A DNA stretch of 64,000 nt from the NCBI GenBank assembly GCA_945865375.1, contig CAMBEJ010000004.1, positions 19,654 through 83,653 of the forward strand, in the 5' to 3' direction. Numbering within the stretch: the first letter of the stretch is position 1; each line of letters starts with the position of its first letter. Both the position numbers and the translations under genes were made by a program. The notes under the pieces are model-generated. The model was not told the origin of the DNA, made no database searches, and saw nothing but the letters and a program-made list of their open reading frames with translations. The DNA is from Akkermansia muciniphila (GTDB taxonomy: Bacteria > Verrucomicrobiota > Verrucomicrobiia > Limisphaerales > F1-80-MAGS106). Positions 27,374 through 37,019 of this stretch are shown piece after piece.

Positions 27374-28240
27374 TTACTTCTGTGGCACCCACTCCGGAGG
27401 CGGAGCAGGAATGGCTTTTTGCAAACGCCGCAAATCCGCCAGGTCTGCCTGATTTTGCGCGCGCTTCCAGTAGCTTTGCTTCTGCTTGAAACTCTTACCC
27501 CAACGCCATCGCCAAAGTTCCGTATGGCCATCCGCAAAGGAGAATGTTCCCGCTTTGCCGTGCCGGTCCGTCGGCATGTTTACCCAGCGATCGTCCGGGT
27601 CCGGCCATGTCAAAAAATGCGCGTCGTCAATGCTGTCTTCATCCTCGTCCACAAACACAAAGAGTTGCGACGGATTCTCCGTCTGCGAGAAGCGTTGAAA
27701 CACCGTTTGAGCTTCATTGGTCCGCCCCCCCCAAGTCCCACTCATAGAGTAGCTGCGGGTGCGCAATCGTGACAACCACTGGCCGTTCAATAAATGCACC
27801 TTGGATCTATCCGCTGGACAGTGGTAAGTGTTTAGTGAGCGGTTGTAGTCGTACTTGAACAAGAGTCCCTGTTCAATGCCCGTCGTCTCCGGATCATGCG
27901 GAGCGCTGCTCCAGCCAATCCAGGAATCAGGCGTGCTTCTCCAGGCACCGGCCCCGTTGGTGGCTAGATTTGGAGGCACGCAATCATTGTTGTCGTTCAC
28001 ATACATCATCCAGCACGCTTGCAATTGTTTGAGATTATTCAGGCACACGGAGGAGACGACTTTTCTCTTGGCGCTGAACAAGGCCGGAAGAAGCAGTGAA
28101 GCCAGAATAGCGATAATCGAGATCACGACTAACAATTCGATCAAGGTAAAGCCCATTCTCGGATGCGCGTCATCCAAAATCATTCTCGCGTCCCGCGTTC
28201 GCGCGAAGCGGGGTGCCTCAAGTCGAGTTGCACTGTTCAT
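27374..28240 (-). CDS. Prepilin-like protein with type IV N-methylation motif
   Basis: 288 residues from ATG at 28240 ([10 protein letters not shown]); an ATG 20 codons further in would also do. The cleavage motif is MGFTLIELL, with Glu at +5, followed by a single hydrophobic helix and [22 protein letters not shown]. The end has [16 protein letters not shown], the ADGH signature of the Verrucomicrobial pseudopilin-like family. It is the cassette-2 counterpart of 12523-13311. Its start overlaps the end of the GT2 gene by 23 bases. Confidence 0.88.
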   Translation of the reverse strand: MNSATRLEAPRFARTRDARMILDDAHPRMGFTLIELLVVISIIAILASLLLPALFSAKRKVVSSVCLNNLKQLQACWMMYVNDNNDCVPPNLATNGAGAWRSTPDSWIGWSSAPHDPETTGIEQGLLFKYDYNRSLNTYHCPADRSKVHLLNGQWLSRLRTRSYSMSGTWGGRTNEAQTVFQRFSQTENPSQLFVFVDEDEDSIDDAHFLTWPDPDDRWVNMPTDRHGKAGTFSFADGHTELWRWRWGKSFKQKQSYWKRAQNQADLADLRRLQKAIPAPPPEWVPQK

Positions 28241-29006
28241 TGGAATTACCTGTTGGCAATTGTTTAGCTGCTTTTTGAGCAGACGTCGCTCGACCATACC
28301 GTCCCCCAACACAATTCTTGCGCATCCGAATCAGTCCTTTGATGTCGTCCCAAGCCGTGCGAATGATCCTCACTCGGCTGTCCGAATCATCCACCCAACG
28401 GACGGGCAGATCGAAAATGCGATAGCCCAATTTCTCTGCCAACACTAATAGTTCTGTGTCAAAGAACCAACCATTGTCTTCGACCAACGGCAACAACGCT
28501 TGCGCGGCTGGACGCGTGATCGCCTTAAATCCGCATTGTGCATCGGAAAAGCGGGTGTGGAACATTACCTTGACAAGCACATTGTAACAACGGGAAATAA
28601 ACTCCCTTTTCCATCCGCGTTTGATCAATTCCGGCTTGAGCAATCTCGAACCGGTCGCTAAATCAAACCCGCCACTCATCAGCCCTTCGATCAAAGGCGG
28701 AAAGGCGGAGAGATCTGTTGAAAGATCGACATCCATGTAGCTCAATAGGTCCGCCCTGCTCGCCAGCCACGCCGATTTCAAGGCTCGTCCGCGACCTTTC
28801 TCGTTTAGGTGGACCACACGGATTGTTCTCCGTTCGTACCCTAATTGTCTCGCAAACTCCAAAGTGCGATCGGTCGAACCATTATCAGCAATCACGATTT
28901 CGTAATCGATTCGGAAGTGGCGCGAAAGAAACTCGTCCAATATCTTCACACTGGCCCCAAGCTGAGCTTCTTCATTGAACGCCGGGATGACGACAGCAAG
29001 TTTCAT
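28218..29006 (-). CDS. GT2 glycosyltransferase, polyprenyl-phosphate sugar type
   Basis: 262 residues: [29 protein letters not shown], the metal motif [13 protein letters not shown], and [18 protein letters not shown]. The paralogue at 11714-12493 shares most of these blocks. Likely makes a polyprenyl-phosphate-linked sugar used by the GT39-like membrane enzymes at 29414-30703 and 30792-32192. Its last 20 residues (Lys/Ala/Asn-rich) overlap the following prepilin gene and could be shared coding. Confidence 0.88.
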   Translation of the reverse strand: MKLAVVIPAFNEEAQLGASVKILDEFLSRHFRIDYEIVIADNGSTDRTLEFARQLGYERRTIRVVHLNEKGRGRALKSAWLASRADLLSYMDVDLSTDLSAFPPLIEGLMSGGFDLATGSRLLKPELIKRGWKREFISRCYNVLVKVMFHTRFSDAQCGFKAITRPAAQALLPLVEDNGWFFDTELLVLAEKLGYRIFDLPVRWVDDSDSRVRIIRTAWDDIKGLIRMRKNCVGGRYGRATSAQKAAKQLPTGNSNEQCNST

Positions 29007-29012
29007 GCGCTA

Positions 29013-29417
29013 TCACAAGGTCATCATTCGCGAGCCGATACGTCTCGGAAAGGATAGCGAGGCAGACCGTGGCTTAAAGCAATTCAGTCCCAAATGAAAT
29101 ACGCCGCGCTCCCATGATGTGGGCAGCAAGGCCGCAGACGCGGCGAGCGTGAAACAAGCCTGAACTGGCGTCAAGACTTCGAATCCACAGTCACCGATTG
29201 CGGGCAAGCGAGTTTGGGGCGCAAGTCGCGCAGCCTCCCAGACCAGGACTGTTGTCGTGCTTCCCTGCCAAACTCGATAGCGCACTAAAGGTTCAAGCAA
29301 ATTCCGCTGTTCCCAATCGGAGAAAGTCTGGCCCGCGACACTCTTGATCACTTGGTCCATGAAACGCTTCCAGTTCCAGTTCGCCAGCACGAGGCAGACT
29401 CGCGACTTAGTCTTCAT
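29013..29417 (-). CDS. Degenerate GT2-like protein
   Basis: 134 residues. The start (VCLVLANWNWKRFMDQVIKSVAGQTFSDWE) follows the spacing of a GT2 N-terminus (N-x-E-x-F ... I-x-SV-x-QT-x-DWE), and EPLVRYRVWQGSTTTV recalls a later part of such enzymes. The catalytic DxD is missing and the protein is half the usual size, so it is probably a remnant. It overlaps the next upstream gene by ATGA (29414-29417), so it may still be translated. Confidence 0.4.
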   Translation of the reverse strand: MKTKSRVCLVLANWNWKRFMDQVIKSVAGQTFSDWEQRNLLEPLVRYRVWQGSTTTVLVWEAARLAPQTRLPAIGDCGFEVLTPVQACFTLAASAALLPTSWERGVFHLGLNCFKPRSASLSFPRRIGSRMMTL

Positions 29418-30703
29418 GCTCTTTTCTCCTGCTTACCGTCTGTCTTCGAGCCTTGGACCAGATCACGCACCACCAAAACCAGCGCAACCACGATGGCCAG
29501 TGGCAGCAGTGTCCTTGGAATTACCTCTTTGCTGAACAAATACGGTAAATACGTGAACGCAGAAGCAGTCTGAACCAGAGCTGTCACACGCCAGCCTCCC
29601 GCAACGTAGAACGCATAGATCACCGACAGAACATCTGCCGCAAAGAAATAGCGTTCGTGCATGCCGGGCAGGAGAAACGGCGGAAATAAAACCGACAATA
29701 ATGCCAGCGACACGAGCCAGCGGTTCTGATCGGATTGTTTGGCACGATTCTCGTTCATCCACAGAACGAAAACCGCAGTGGCTCCGAGCGTGAGCACGAC
29801 ACCGGGCCACCAGAATATCTCCGGATACTGTTCAAAGACCCATTGATACCAGTTCGTCGCACCAAGAGTCAGTCCGGGAGTATTCTCTACTCGACCCCAG
29901 TAAGCCAACACGTCCAGCACGGGCCGCCCAGCCAGCATGGCTGGTATTCCACATGCCGCATACACCGCTCCTGGAATCCAAATCCATTTCCAAGGCAGCC
30001 GTCCGCTCACGAATAGTCCCGCGAGCAACGGGCACCAGAAGATGGCCTGAGGTTTCAGTGAACAGGAAAGGCCAAAAGCGATCAATGCCGCCCTCGGCCT
30101 GTTCTCCAGTAGGTAAGACAAAGACGCGACAAAACCACCAACGTAAATGACGTCACACTGGGCCCAAAGGGCGCCATTCATGACCACTGTGGGAAGGAAC
30201 AGGAATATCGTAATTGCGACCCACGCTCTTTGGTTCTTGGGGAATTCTCGCTGTAACAAACGCCAAACATACGCCGCCACGACATAGTCGGACCCGATGG
30301 AAATCAATTTAATCGCGTACAGTTTCGGCAACGGCAGCAATGTGCTAAGGGACACAAAATACATGTAAAGCGGTGGGTAATTGGCGAATTGTTCGGTCAA
30401 TTTGCCAAGCCCGCGCCATCGCCCATGCTCGATAAACCAATCATACCAGTGGCTCAGGTAAAGTCGAAAATCTCCGCTTTCGAAGTTAAAAATTGAAATT
30501 CGCAGCAAAAGGGAGACGGCGACGGTGACATAGAGCCACAGGAACAGAGGCTCCCGCCACGGTTGTCGTGGTGTCACTTGTAAACCGGGATGATCATTTT
30601 GTCCGGTGCTGCCTCGAGTTACCAGCGCCGTGCTTTGCGCGATCCAGATGTCTGGCTCTGAAAGGACCGGCCCCGGTATTCGTTTCCTGCTTTGAGATGG
30701 CAT
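29414..30703 (-). CDS. Polytopic glycosyltransferase, mannosyltransferase-like
   Basis: About 430 residues from ATG at 30703 (MPSQSRKR); the frame opens upstream to 30862, but that part overlaps the neighbouring gene and is hydrophilic. There are about ten helices. The first loop has ESGDFRLYLSHWYDWFIEHGRW and FANYPPLYMY, and SLKPQAIFWCPLLAG and LLPGMHERYFF occur later; this layout is that of GT87/PMT-type mannosyltransferases using polyprenyl-phosphate sugars. It probably works with the GT2 enzyme at 28218. Acceptor unknown. Confidence 0.78.
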   Translation of the reverse strand: MPSQSRKRIPGPVLSEPDIWIAQSTALVTRGSTGQNDHPGLQVTPRQPWREPLFLWLYVTVAVSLLLRISIFNFESGDFRLYLSHWYDWFIEHGRWRGLGKLTEQFANYPPLYMYFVSLSTLLPLPKLYAIKLISIGSDYVVAAYVWRLLQREFPKNQRAWVAITIFLFLPTVVMNGALWAQCDVIYVGGFVASLSYLLENRPRAALIAFGLSCSLKPQAIFWCPLLAGLFVSGRLPWKWIWIPGAVYAACGIPAMLAGRPVLDVLAYWGRVENTPGLTLGATNWYQWVFEQYPEIFWWPGVVLTLGATAVFVLWMNENRAKQSDQNRWLVSLALLSVLFPPFLLPGMHERYFFAADVLSVIYAFYVAGGWRVTALVQTASAFTYLPYLFSKEVIPRTLLPLAIVVALVLVVRDLVQGSKTDGKQEKRA

Positions 30704-30791
30704 GTCCACGACAAATGCATCCCTACTCACCAAGTCGAAGAACAGGTCCAGTCTTTCATTCACTTTCAGTGCAGTGTTTACTTTGCCTTCC

Positions 30792-32192
30792 TCAAGGCAG
30801 GCGCCGCCACAGCCACCACATGCCGCTGACCACAATTGCATAATAGAGCGCCACTGAGGCATAAGGCGGAAGCCCGAGAATCATCCCCACATTCGGCGAA
30901 AGCTCACCGTGTAAGAACAGCGGCAAATGTAGCTGGAGCAGTGGATTGTAAAGGTATCCACCTGGACAAGCGTCCGTGAGAGTAGCAAAAGTAACGATAC
31001 CAATTGAATACATCCCCAAAACGAGTCCAAGTCTCGGCCATCGTTCGACACCCAATGCACAGAGTATCGCTAAAAGAGGTAAAATTGGCGCGAAGTAACG
31101 GGCACTGAGAGTAGGACCAGCTTCCCAATCCCACACTCTTCCCGAAATTACAAGACAATGTAATAAAGGTATGTAGTAGAATAACCATTGCGATCCTGGG
31201 CACGTGCTGGGAAGTCGAAGCATGCCGGGGATGGCCAACAGCAAGAACGGCGTCCAAAACACTAGCCCGCGAGTCGGACTGAATAGCAGTCGCCAGAGAT
31301 TCTCGAAATCCGGCATTTTGATGGCGTACAGACCCTCATTCATCGCAAGAAAAGTGGCTTGATAGCTATAAGGAATAGCAAAAGGAGTTCTGATTGTTAA
31401 CCAACTGTAAATTGGAATTAGTAAAAGTGGTGGCAACATACCCATGACAAATGGTTGCACTCCCCCCTGTCGACGCACACAAACATAGCCAACAAATCCC
31501 ATTACCACCAGTCCACTGCTGAATTCGCTTGCGAGCGCCAATCCTGCACAAACTCCCGCCAACACCATGCGCTTTGAATTCCCAGTCCGCGTATTGGAAC
31601 GCTGCAGGCCGAACAAGTTCATCGCCCACATAGCGATTGATAACAACCCTATGACCCCGGCATGACTAAACAAGGATGTTGAGTAAGGGAGAGGCAATGA
31701 TCCTAGAAACAGTGCGAGCACTGTTGCAAGTGCCGCTCGACGCGCCACAAACTGCGAAAGCCAACTGAACAACAAAGCTCCTCCGACGGCCGCCGGCAAG
31801 GCTTGAGAGAACACACAAGCCATCCAACTCGTTGCAAGCCACGAAGCCTGTGAGTTCGCCTCCACCCCAATCGCCCTTAATACAATCGAAGTGGCTGCAA
31901 AAGCCGGCAACGCCAATGCGACCGCACCCGGTGCCTTATCACTGTAATAATGTCCCCCTGAGACCGCTTTATCAGTGGTATTCGTGTGGTACGAATCTAT
32001 ACTCCACGAATGTTTATCCACTAACGCGTGAAGTAAATCAAGACGCGACACGGGCGTAGCTGCGTCAAATCGCTTCTGATGAATCGTGCTAAAAGAAAAC
32101 AATAACAACAGTGCTAGAATGGCGCATGGGCACAACTCGCGAGACCTAACGCCCTGTGAATCAGTTCCATCACTCACGAAGTTTACGTTCAA
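30792..32192 (-). CDS. Polytopic GT39-like glycosyltransferase, paralogue
   Basis: 466 residues from a TTG at 32192. The helix-1/loop region has SRLDLLHALVDKHSWSID and NTTDKAVSGGHYYSDKAPG, matching the cassette-1 enzyme at 13318-14865, and later YSYQATFLAMNEGLYAIKMP and LSARYFAPILPLLA also correspond. It lies 30 bases after the Cys-rich secreted protein gene. A role in adding sugar to that protein or to an exported glycan is inference from position and family only. Confidence 0.78.
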   Translation of the reverse strand: MNVNFVSDGTDSQGVRSRELCPCAILALLLLFSFSTIHQKRFDAATPVSRLDLLHALVDKHSWSIDSYHTNTTDKAVSGGHYYSDKAPGAVALALPAFAATSIVLRAIGVEANSQASWLATSWMACVFSQALPAAVGGALLFSWLSQFVARRAALATVLALFLGSLPLPYSTSLFSHAGVIGLLSIAMWAMNLFGLQRSNTRTGNSKRMVLAGVCAGLALASEFSSGLVVMGFVGYVCVRRQGGVQPFVMGMLPPLLLIPIYSWLTIRTPFAIPYSYQATFLAMNEGLYAIKMPDFENLWRLLFSPTRGLVFWTPFLLLAIPGMLRLPSTCPGSQWLFYYIPLLHCLVISGRVWDWEAGPTLSARYFAPILPLLAILCALGVERWPRLGLVLGMYSIGIVTFATLTDACPGGYLYNPLLQLHLPLFLHGELSPNVGMILGLPPYASVALYYAIVVSGMWWLWRRLP

Positions 32193-32221
32193 GCGACAAA
32201 CTCAACTCGATTGTTTTACCA

Positions 32222-32626
32222 TCAGCAGTTACACGGTTTCGCGGATGCAATTGGATCACCGCACGGTGTCGTACATGTGCACGTGCCCGTTGGAGAGCCA
32301 TGAGTCTCATCATTAATGCAGTTACACTTCTTATAGGAAGCTGAGACTGTTGTTTGCGATCCAATGGTACACGTAGAGGGCGGAACGTTTATGAACTGGA
32401 CGCAACTATTGCATGAGCCACTGTATGTCCATATAATGCAGGCCGGCTGGCCGGAATTGTTACAATATACGTCACAATCACCAGAATCGATGGGCCCAAC
32501 GCACCCCCAAAACACGGCACTAACGTCCTCCGTTAGCATGAATGCTAACAACGTGCAGACAGTTGCATATCGGAGTCGCACCGATATAAATTTCATTAGT
32601 CTTTCAGTTACTTTGTGTGTTTGCAT
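32222..32626 (-). CDS. Small secreted protein with 14 cysteines
   Basis: 134 residues from ATG at 32626, with AGGAAC seven bases upstream. The signal peptide is TVCTLLAFMLTEDVSA, and the mature part holds 14 cysteines in about 95 residues (WGC, GDCDVYC, QPAC, SGSCNSC, STC, KKCNC, GTCTCTTPC, KPCNC), with no membrane helix. Even cysteine number and small size suggest a disulfide-bonded extracellular protein. I do not recognise the family. The upstream gene encodes a MauE-like domain, which fits a need for disulfide formation. The cassette-1 counterpart is at 16826-17179. Confidence 0.72.
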   Translation of the reverse strand: MQTHKVTERLMKFISVRLRYATVCTLLAFMLTEDVSAVFWGCVGPIDSGDCDVYCNNSGQPACIIWTYSGSCNSCVQFINVPPSTCTIGSQTTVSASYKKCNCINDETHGSPTGTCTCTTPCGDPIASAKPCNC

Positions 32627-32716
32627 ACCGTTCCTATTGTTTTGGTTGTTTACGACATTGAGCCGACAAATCAATTTCCTAGCTGACTCTTGGCTCAATT
32701 GTCGCACAGCCCAAGG

Positions 32717-34291
32717 TTATTTTGATATGTTGCTCCGTTGAGATGTTTTCCACATTATTAATGGCCCTGCTATCACAACAAACACCATGATCCAACCGAG
32801 CATACTGCTGATTCTGGTTCTGAATCGTCGTTTTGCCATCAACTCGACTTGGTGGGAGAATTCTAGCCGAGCTAATGGGGATATACTCAGCGAGGTGAGG
32901 GCATTAGTGGTGTATCTGACACCAGAAATCTGAAGTGCTTGATCGAATAGTCTCTCCTCGGTAATGGTCACTTGGTTAGGCAAATCCAACTGCGGAAAAG
33001 TCACTGAGCCCTCGGCGTAATTTATAACCCGCAGATCGAGTCTCGCATTTCCGTACGGAATTTCGCGCACCGATTTGCCCGTTGTGTTGGTTCGCGGCGG
33101 CGCAAATTTGGAGAACTCAGCAAGAGTCGGAATGCGCATTCCAGCAACATTTATAAAATGTGACAATTGGATTTTCTCTAGGAGAAAGCCCTCATGGTAG
33201 CGTGCAACAAGCGCTTGCGCCTCTCTATAGTTCGTATTTTCACCGTTGCTCCATTCAGGACCTAAAAACGCGCTGGAACGCCACTTCTTCCGCAAAACAT
33301 CCGAAACTCGTATATCACAACTCAATGTCTGCTCACTACCGGTTCCAGCATATGTATAATGTGCCTCGCTGATAACACTCAGCGGTTCGCCAGCTACTGT
33401 AGATGCGACGGAAAACGCTCGCACCTTGGAAGCAGATTCTGACGGAAACAACGCTAAACAACGAACCATCGTGAACACCCGACTTGCCAATCCATCTCCG
33501 CAGTTTCCCAACTGCCATGCAATATCTTCTCTGCGAAAGCTAGCAACCGCCAAATTCTCTTGCATATTGAATGTAACAACGGCATTCGTTCCTTTATTTA
33601 CAAAGAAGATGTTGGAAGCAGTACCACTATTGTATCTACTTGGAAGAGCGGGCGGCAAATAGGAAATCAGTAGCGTGTCATCGTCGAAGCGTGCCTGAAA
33701 AGCCTTCGTATCCTCCGAGGTCTTCCCGTTATAATCATAAGTTGAACGAAGTTCCCCAGAAATCAAAACTTGGTCGGCGGTGGCCCTAATTGGACTTGTG
33801 CTAATCCACGCGATAATCAGTAAACACGCCATCACTTGTGGAGAATGTTGGTCGCGCTGTCGCAGGCGCACTTCTTTTCTTTCTTCGTTAAATATGAATA
33901 TTCCGGCGACCCACAGAAACGAAAGCATCAATCGAATTAACCAAGTTGATGCCCTGGCACCCAACAAGTCTGTCGCGACTCCAAGGCATGAGCAATGCTG
34001 TTGATCAGACTGCGTGAACAAACTAAGATGATAAAGCGAAGCACAAGTGCAGAAATAAAGAATGATCTGTCCAGACCCGCCTGATTGTATCGACTTTATT
34101 AATGACAAAGCAACTAGGATCTCCATTACAGCACCAAGAATGAGCGCCTCACGATTAGTCAACAGAGTAATTCCAGGATCAGTTATTATCGCCGACAGTG
34201 GCACCCGAACAAACTGCACTACTTTCAGAACAGCGGTAACAAATAACATCAACGCAATGGCCCACAGCACTTTTTCACGTAATCTGTTCAT
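32717..34291 (-). CDS. MauE-like membrane domain fused to an exported anchored domain
   Basis: 524 residues from ATG at 34291. Residues 1-140 form four helices with a HCSCLG motif, the hallmark of the MauE/DoxX-like group linked to disulfide handling. After a second signal-like helix (VMACLLIIAWIST) comes a long exported domain (about 170-490) whose end (LDLPNQVTITEERLF) resembles 15727-16728, then a final helix (MLGWIMVFVVIAGPLIMW). The fusion ties a redox membrane domain to the cassette-specific exported protein. The stop is 90 bases before the Cys-rich protein ATG. Confidence 0.65.
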   Translation of the reverse strand: MNRLREKVLWAIALMLFVTAVLKVVQFVRVPLSAIITDPGITLLTNREALILGAVMEILVALSLIKSIQSGGSGQIILYFCTCASLYHLSLFTQSDQQHCSCLGVATDLLGARASTWLIRLMLSFLWVAGIFIFNEERKEVRLRQRDQHSPQVMACLLIIAWISTSPIRATADQVLISGELRSTYDYNGKTSEDTKAFQARFDDDTLLISYLPPALPSRYNSGTASNIFFVNKGTNAVVTFNMQENLAVASFRREDIAWQLGNCGDGLASRVFTMVRCLALFPSESASKVRAFSVASTVAGEPLSVISEAHYTYAGTGSEQTLSCDIRVSDVLRKKWRSSAFLGPEWSNGENTNYREAQALVARYHEGFLLEKIQLSHFINVAGMRIPTLAEFSKFAPPRTNTTGKSVREIPYGNARLDLRVINYAEGSVTFPQLDLPNQVTITEERLFDQALQISGVRYTTNALTSLSISPLARLEFSHQVELMAKRRFRTRISSMLGWIMVFVVIAGPLIMWKTSQRSNISK

Positions 34292-34551
34292 TGCTCGCAA
34301 CCTTTCAAATAGGACAGCAGTCCTATTTCGTGTCCTCCGGGTAGAGGTTGAATCAGTTGACCTCCCGGTTCATCGTCCAACGTCAACCCGTGGCTTTCCG
34401 TGATCTGCCGAGTGTTGTTCAGGCTTTTGCAATGACCTAGGTTTCGCCTTAGCCCAATCGGAACGCCGTGCCCATCATGTGGCACCAAACGCCATGCCAA
34501 GTGTCCCGAGTTCTGCTTTGGAAGGCGGACTCTTGATTCATGCGGGGTCAT
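34288..34551 (-). CDS. Small ORF coupled to the MauE-like gene
   Basis: 87 residues, unrecognised. The middle has LGHCKSLNNTRQITESHG, a faint echo of the CLNNLRQ segment in prepilin-like proteins, and the end is LPGGHEIGLLSYLKGCEQ. The stop overlaps the next ATG as ATGA (34288-34291). It could be the last part of a decayed prepilin-like gene or a true short gene. Confidence 0.35.
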   Translation of the reverse strand: MTPHESRVRLPKQNSGHLAWRLVPHDGHGVPIGLRRNLGHCKSLNNTRQITESHGLTLDDEPGGQLIQPLPGGHEIGLLSYLKGCEQ

Positions 34552-35207
34552 AAGGAAACAGTGTGGCGAATGGGAAGGATAATACTCACTCGAGCGGTTC
34601 GTGCCTAAGAATAAACTGATAGCATTTGGTTTCTGCTAGTCATTTGGTTTCTGCTCGTTTCTTCACAATAGACTGCCCCCCCCCTCAAGGCTGTCAACGT
34701 CTTTTAATGATTTTTTTTTGCCTGGTGACCAGCGTCGGTGAATTCTCCCGAATGGCGCTTAGTTAAGGCGTATATCTATGAGCAAGAGTGACTTGCAAAA
34801 GCGGTCAAAAACTCTCATGTTTCTCTGGCTTCCGCTGAGTTTTGCTCCTTCACCGACGCAAGAACCCGGTTTTGCAGCCATTTGAGGGCTACCCCTCGAA
34901 AAAACTCGGCACCAACCAAAAAACCTGTTGAAAAACCGGCTGTTTTGCTGGGCCTTATCTAACGCTACAGCGATAGTTCGCGATTTATGCCCATGGTGAC
35001 AGGGTAAAAACGCGTTTGGAGCGTGATTTGTTACCCCGACCTGGCGGCGGTCGGCGTTCGCGATGACGCTGGAATTTTAAGCGACCGTTGGCCGAGCGTT
35101 TCTAATTCCGGGGAGTTGGGGTCACTGTTGGCTGCCATTTTTCCCGGAGTCAAACGACATTTTTGACTTACGCCTAGGGTCCTCTCCCCTCACGCTCAAG
35201 GCCGTCA
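34552..35207. other. 650-base stretch without a gene, probable promoter region of cassette 2
   Basis: No gene is supported. CATTTGGTTTCTGCT occurs twice at about 34624-34655, there is a C-run at about 34678-34684 and a T-run (34712-34719). It lies upstream of the minus-strand cassette 2, so its promoter should be here, but I cannot pick boxes with confidence. Confidence 0.45.
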
Positions 35208-35468
35208 TTGAATCGTGCTGGGCCGGAGAAAGAAGCGGTGTGTGTCATTCGTAGACGAAGGATCACGCCCACCGACGTCAAAGCCGTGCAGGAACTTCTC
35301 CAGGAGAAACCTTGCTTGGGTCGGTGGCGTTTGGCCCTGGAGTTGTGCCAGTGCTGGCAATGGCGCGCCGCTCATGGCGGGTGGAAGGGCCGAGCGGCTC
35401 TGGCTGTTTTAGTCGAGATGGGCGAGCGAGGCTGGATCATCGTCCCTTTGAGCCCGAGCAGCAGTTGA
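35208..35468 (+). pseudogene. DruA/DUF4338 N-terminal fragment
   Basis: RRRITPTDVKAVQELLQEKP, LALELCQCWQWR, GWKGRAALAVLVEMGERGWI matches the N-terminal pattern of DUF4338 proteins (DruA of Druantia systems and transposase-associated relatives). It ends near 35440 where a serine-recombinase fragment begins on the other strand, so most of the protein is missing. Confidence 0.65.
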
Positions 35469-35677
35469 TCGTTGAGCAAGTGCGGCTCGTAAACGCCGTC
35501 GTGATCGATGACCAGCGTTTGGGCCATGGCACAGAGGTCTACCAGATGATGCCAATCACGGTTGTTGCGGGCCAGTCGCGAGGCGTCCAACGCGAAGACC
35601 GCCCCGACTTCGCCCTGGAACACCAGATCGAGCAGGCGCAAGAACCCGCTTCGTTGGACCGAACCGCTGCCGGAGCA
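35438..35677 (-). pseudogene. Serine recombinase catalytic-domain fragment
   Basis: About 80 residues: GFLRLLDLVFQGEVGAVFAL, DASRLARNNRDWHHLVDLC, TLVIDHDGVYEPHLLNDQLL, LGLKGTM. This is the central part of the resolvase/invertase N-terminal domain (DASRLARN is diagnostic) of a large serine recombinase. The catalytic Ser and the rest are absent. It joins the DruA fragment at its distal end with no spacer. Confidence 0.8.
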
Positions 35678-35693
35678 GCCTTTGCCCTTCATT

Positions 35694-35709
35694 GGGTCAG
35701 TTCCTGACT
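35694..35709. repeat. GGGTCAGTTCCTGACT short palindromic repeat, copy 1
   Basis: The core GTCAG-TTC-CTGAC is a small palindrome. A second identical 16-base copy is at 38146-38161. Both lie a short way before CotH C-terminal coding sequence. It resembles REP-like repeats of tyrosine-transposase type, but that link is inference. Confidence 0.6.
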
Positions 35710-35710
35710 G

Positions 35711-35941
35711 TACGTACGTCTGGCTCGCCGCCGTCGCGCCAATCTCGATGACAGGCTTCCACTCGCCTCCGAGGAGCGAAGGACGCGCTTCAACCACATA
35801 AGCCCTCCCAGCCACGCCGGCAAACTGCAACACGAAATCTGGGCCGACGGCGGGCACCCGGGCCACATGAACAACTTCGACCCGCAACAGACTTGCCTTG
35901 TCCCTCGGATTTGTTCCCGCCAAAAACTCCGCCGCGTTCGT
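35711..35941 (-). pseudogene. Duplicated C-terminal segment of the giant CotH protein
   Basis: About 77 residues (TNAAEFLAGTNPRDKASLL, VEVVHVARVPAVGPDFVL, FAGVAGRAYVVE) nearly identical to the end of the protein at 38291-43393, with scattered changes. Here it is fused in frame to a molybdopterin oxidoreductase remnant at one end and a recombinase fragment at the other. Confidence 0.9.
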
Positions 35942-35944
35942 ATA

Positions 35945-36927
35945 AGAAAGTTCGCCGGCCGCGGTGGCGGCGGCTTTGTTCCCATTGGCGAGGAACTTCT
36001 TGCCGTCGGCGAACGAGCCGCCGAGATATTGCTCGCTGATGGCCTTGCAGGTGAAGTAGAGAGAACCCTGGCAGACGGTGGTGTGGCCGTGGAGATTCGT
36101 GGTGCCGTAGGCCGAGCCGAAGCGTTTCATGAAGTCGCTCCGCCCGCCCGCCCTTGATGCGGCCCCAACTCATGACGAACTGGTTGTTCCTCGGCCCGAA
36201 GTCGGGGTGCTCCGGGTCAATGAGCTTGTCGAGATGCGCGGCGTGCTTCGTCTTGAAAGCGGCGACGAGGTCCTTCTTTTTCGCGGCGTCCTTCTCGTCC
36301 CAAAGCGCCTTCACGTCGGCGGCCATCTCCTTGGCGAGCTTGTCGTCCTTGAGCGTTATCAACGCGCGCAGACCTTCGACGTGGCGATTCTCCTCGCCCG
36401 GCGCCTTCGCGAAGAGTTTTCCGCTTTCGACGATCTCCGTGACCGCTTGATCAAAGCTGATGGTTGCCCATTTGCCCTCGCCGCGCTTGCCGACGCGCTT
36501 GAGGACTTTTGCGGAGGCGATAAGGGTCTTAGAGATTCTGGAGGCCGGCCTGGCCTTTCGGGCAGAGCGCCCCATCGACCCGCGCAGCGTCGTCGGGCGT
36601 CGTGGTCATCGGCCGATGAGGGAAGAGCGCCCAGGGATTGTAGGGGCTGCGGTCAATTTTGGTGAGCACGCCGTCTTGAATCTTGGCCTTGATGCCGCAG
36701 CCCGTGTTGCAGTTCATGCACACGGAGTAAATCATGTTCTCCGGGTTCACGAGGTCGTATGGCACATCGGGGCGGCCGTTGTTGAGAATGCGCGCCGGCG
36801 CGCCCTCGGCACCGAAGACTTCTTCCTCATTGGCCTTGAGCAGCGCGGCGAACGCACCGCCCAGAAACGCGCCATTGCCAAGAAAACTGCAGCGAGAGAC
36901 AGGGGATGGAGTCGTAGTCATTTTCAT
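35945..36927 (-). pseudogene. N-terminal remnant of a molybdopterin oxidoreductase
   Basis: 36927-36529 encodes a Tat-like leader in which the twin Arg is SRC instead of SRR (SRCSFLGNG), then the 4Fe-4S motif CMNCNTGCGIKAKI and CPKGQAGLQNL. The frame then meets TAA where Tyr is expected before DPYRL, and needs a further one-base shift to read VLKRVGKRGEGKWATISFDQA. After SWGRIKGGRA a second shift near 36133-36150 leads into MKRFGSAYGTTNLHGHTTVCQGSLYFTCKA. Several lesions and loss of all later domains make it a clear pseudogene, probably a Psr/Ttr-type catalytic subunit. Confidence 0.85.
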
Positions 36928-37019
36928 GTGGTTTTCCTTTCTTCAGAAACCATTTGGGGAGCGTGTTTGCAATCGAGGCTGGCTGATGCTAGAAACTGTT
37001 GCCGCTTGAAACGGCGCTT

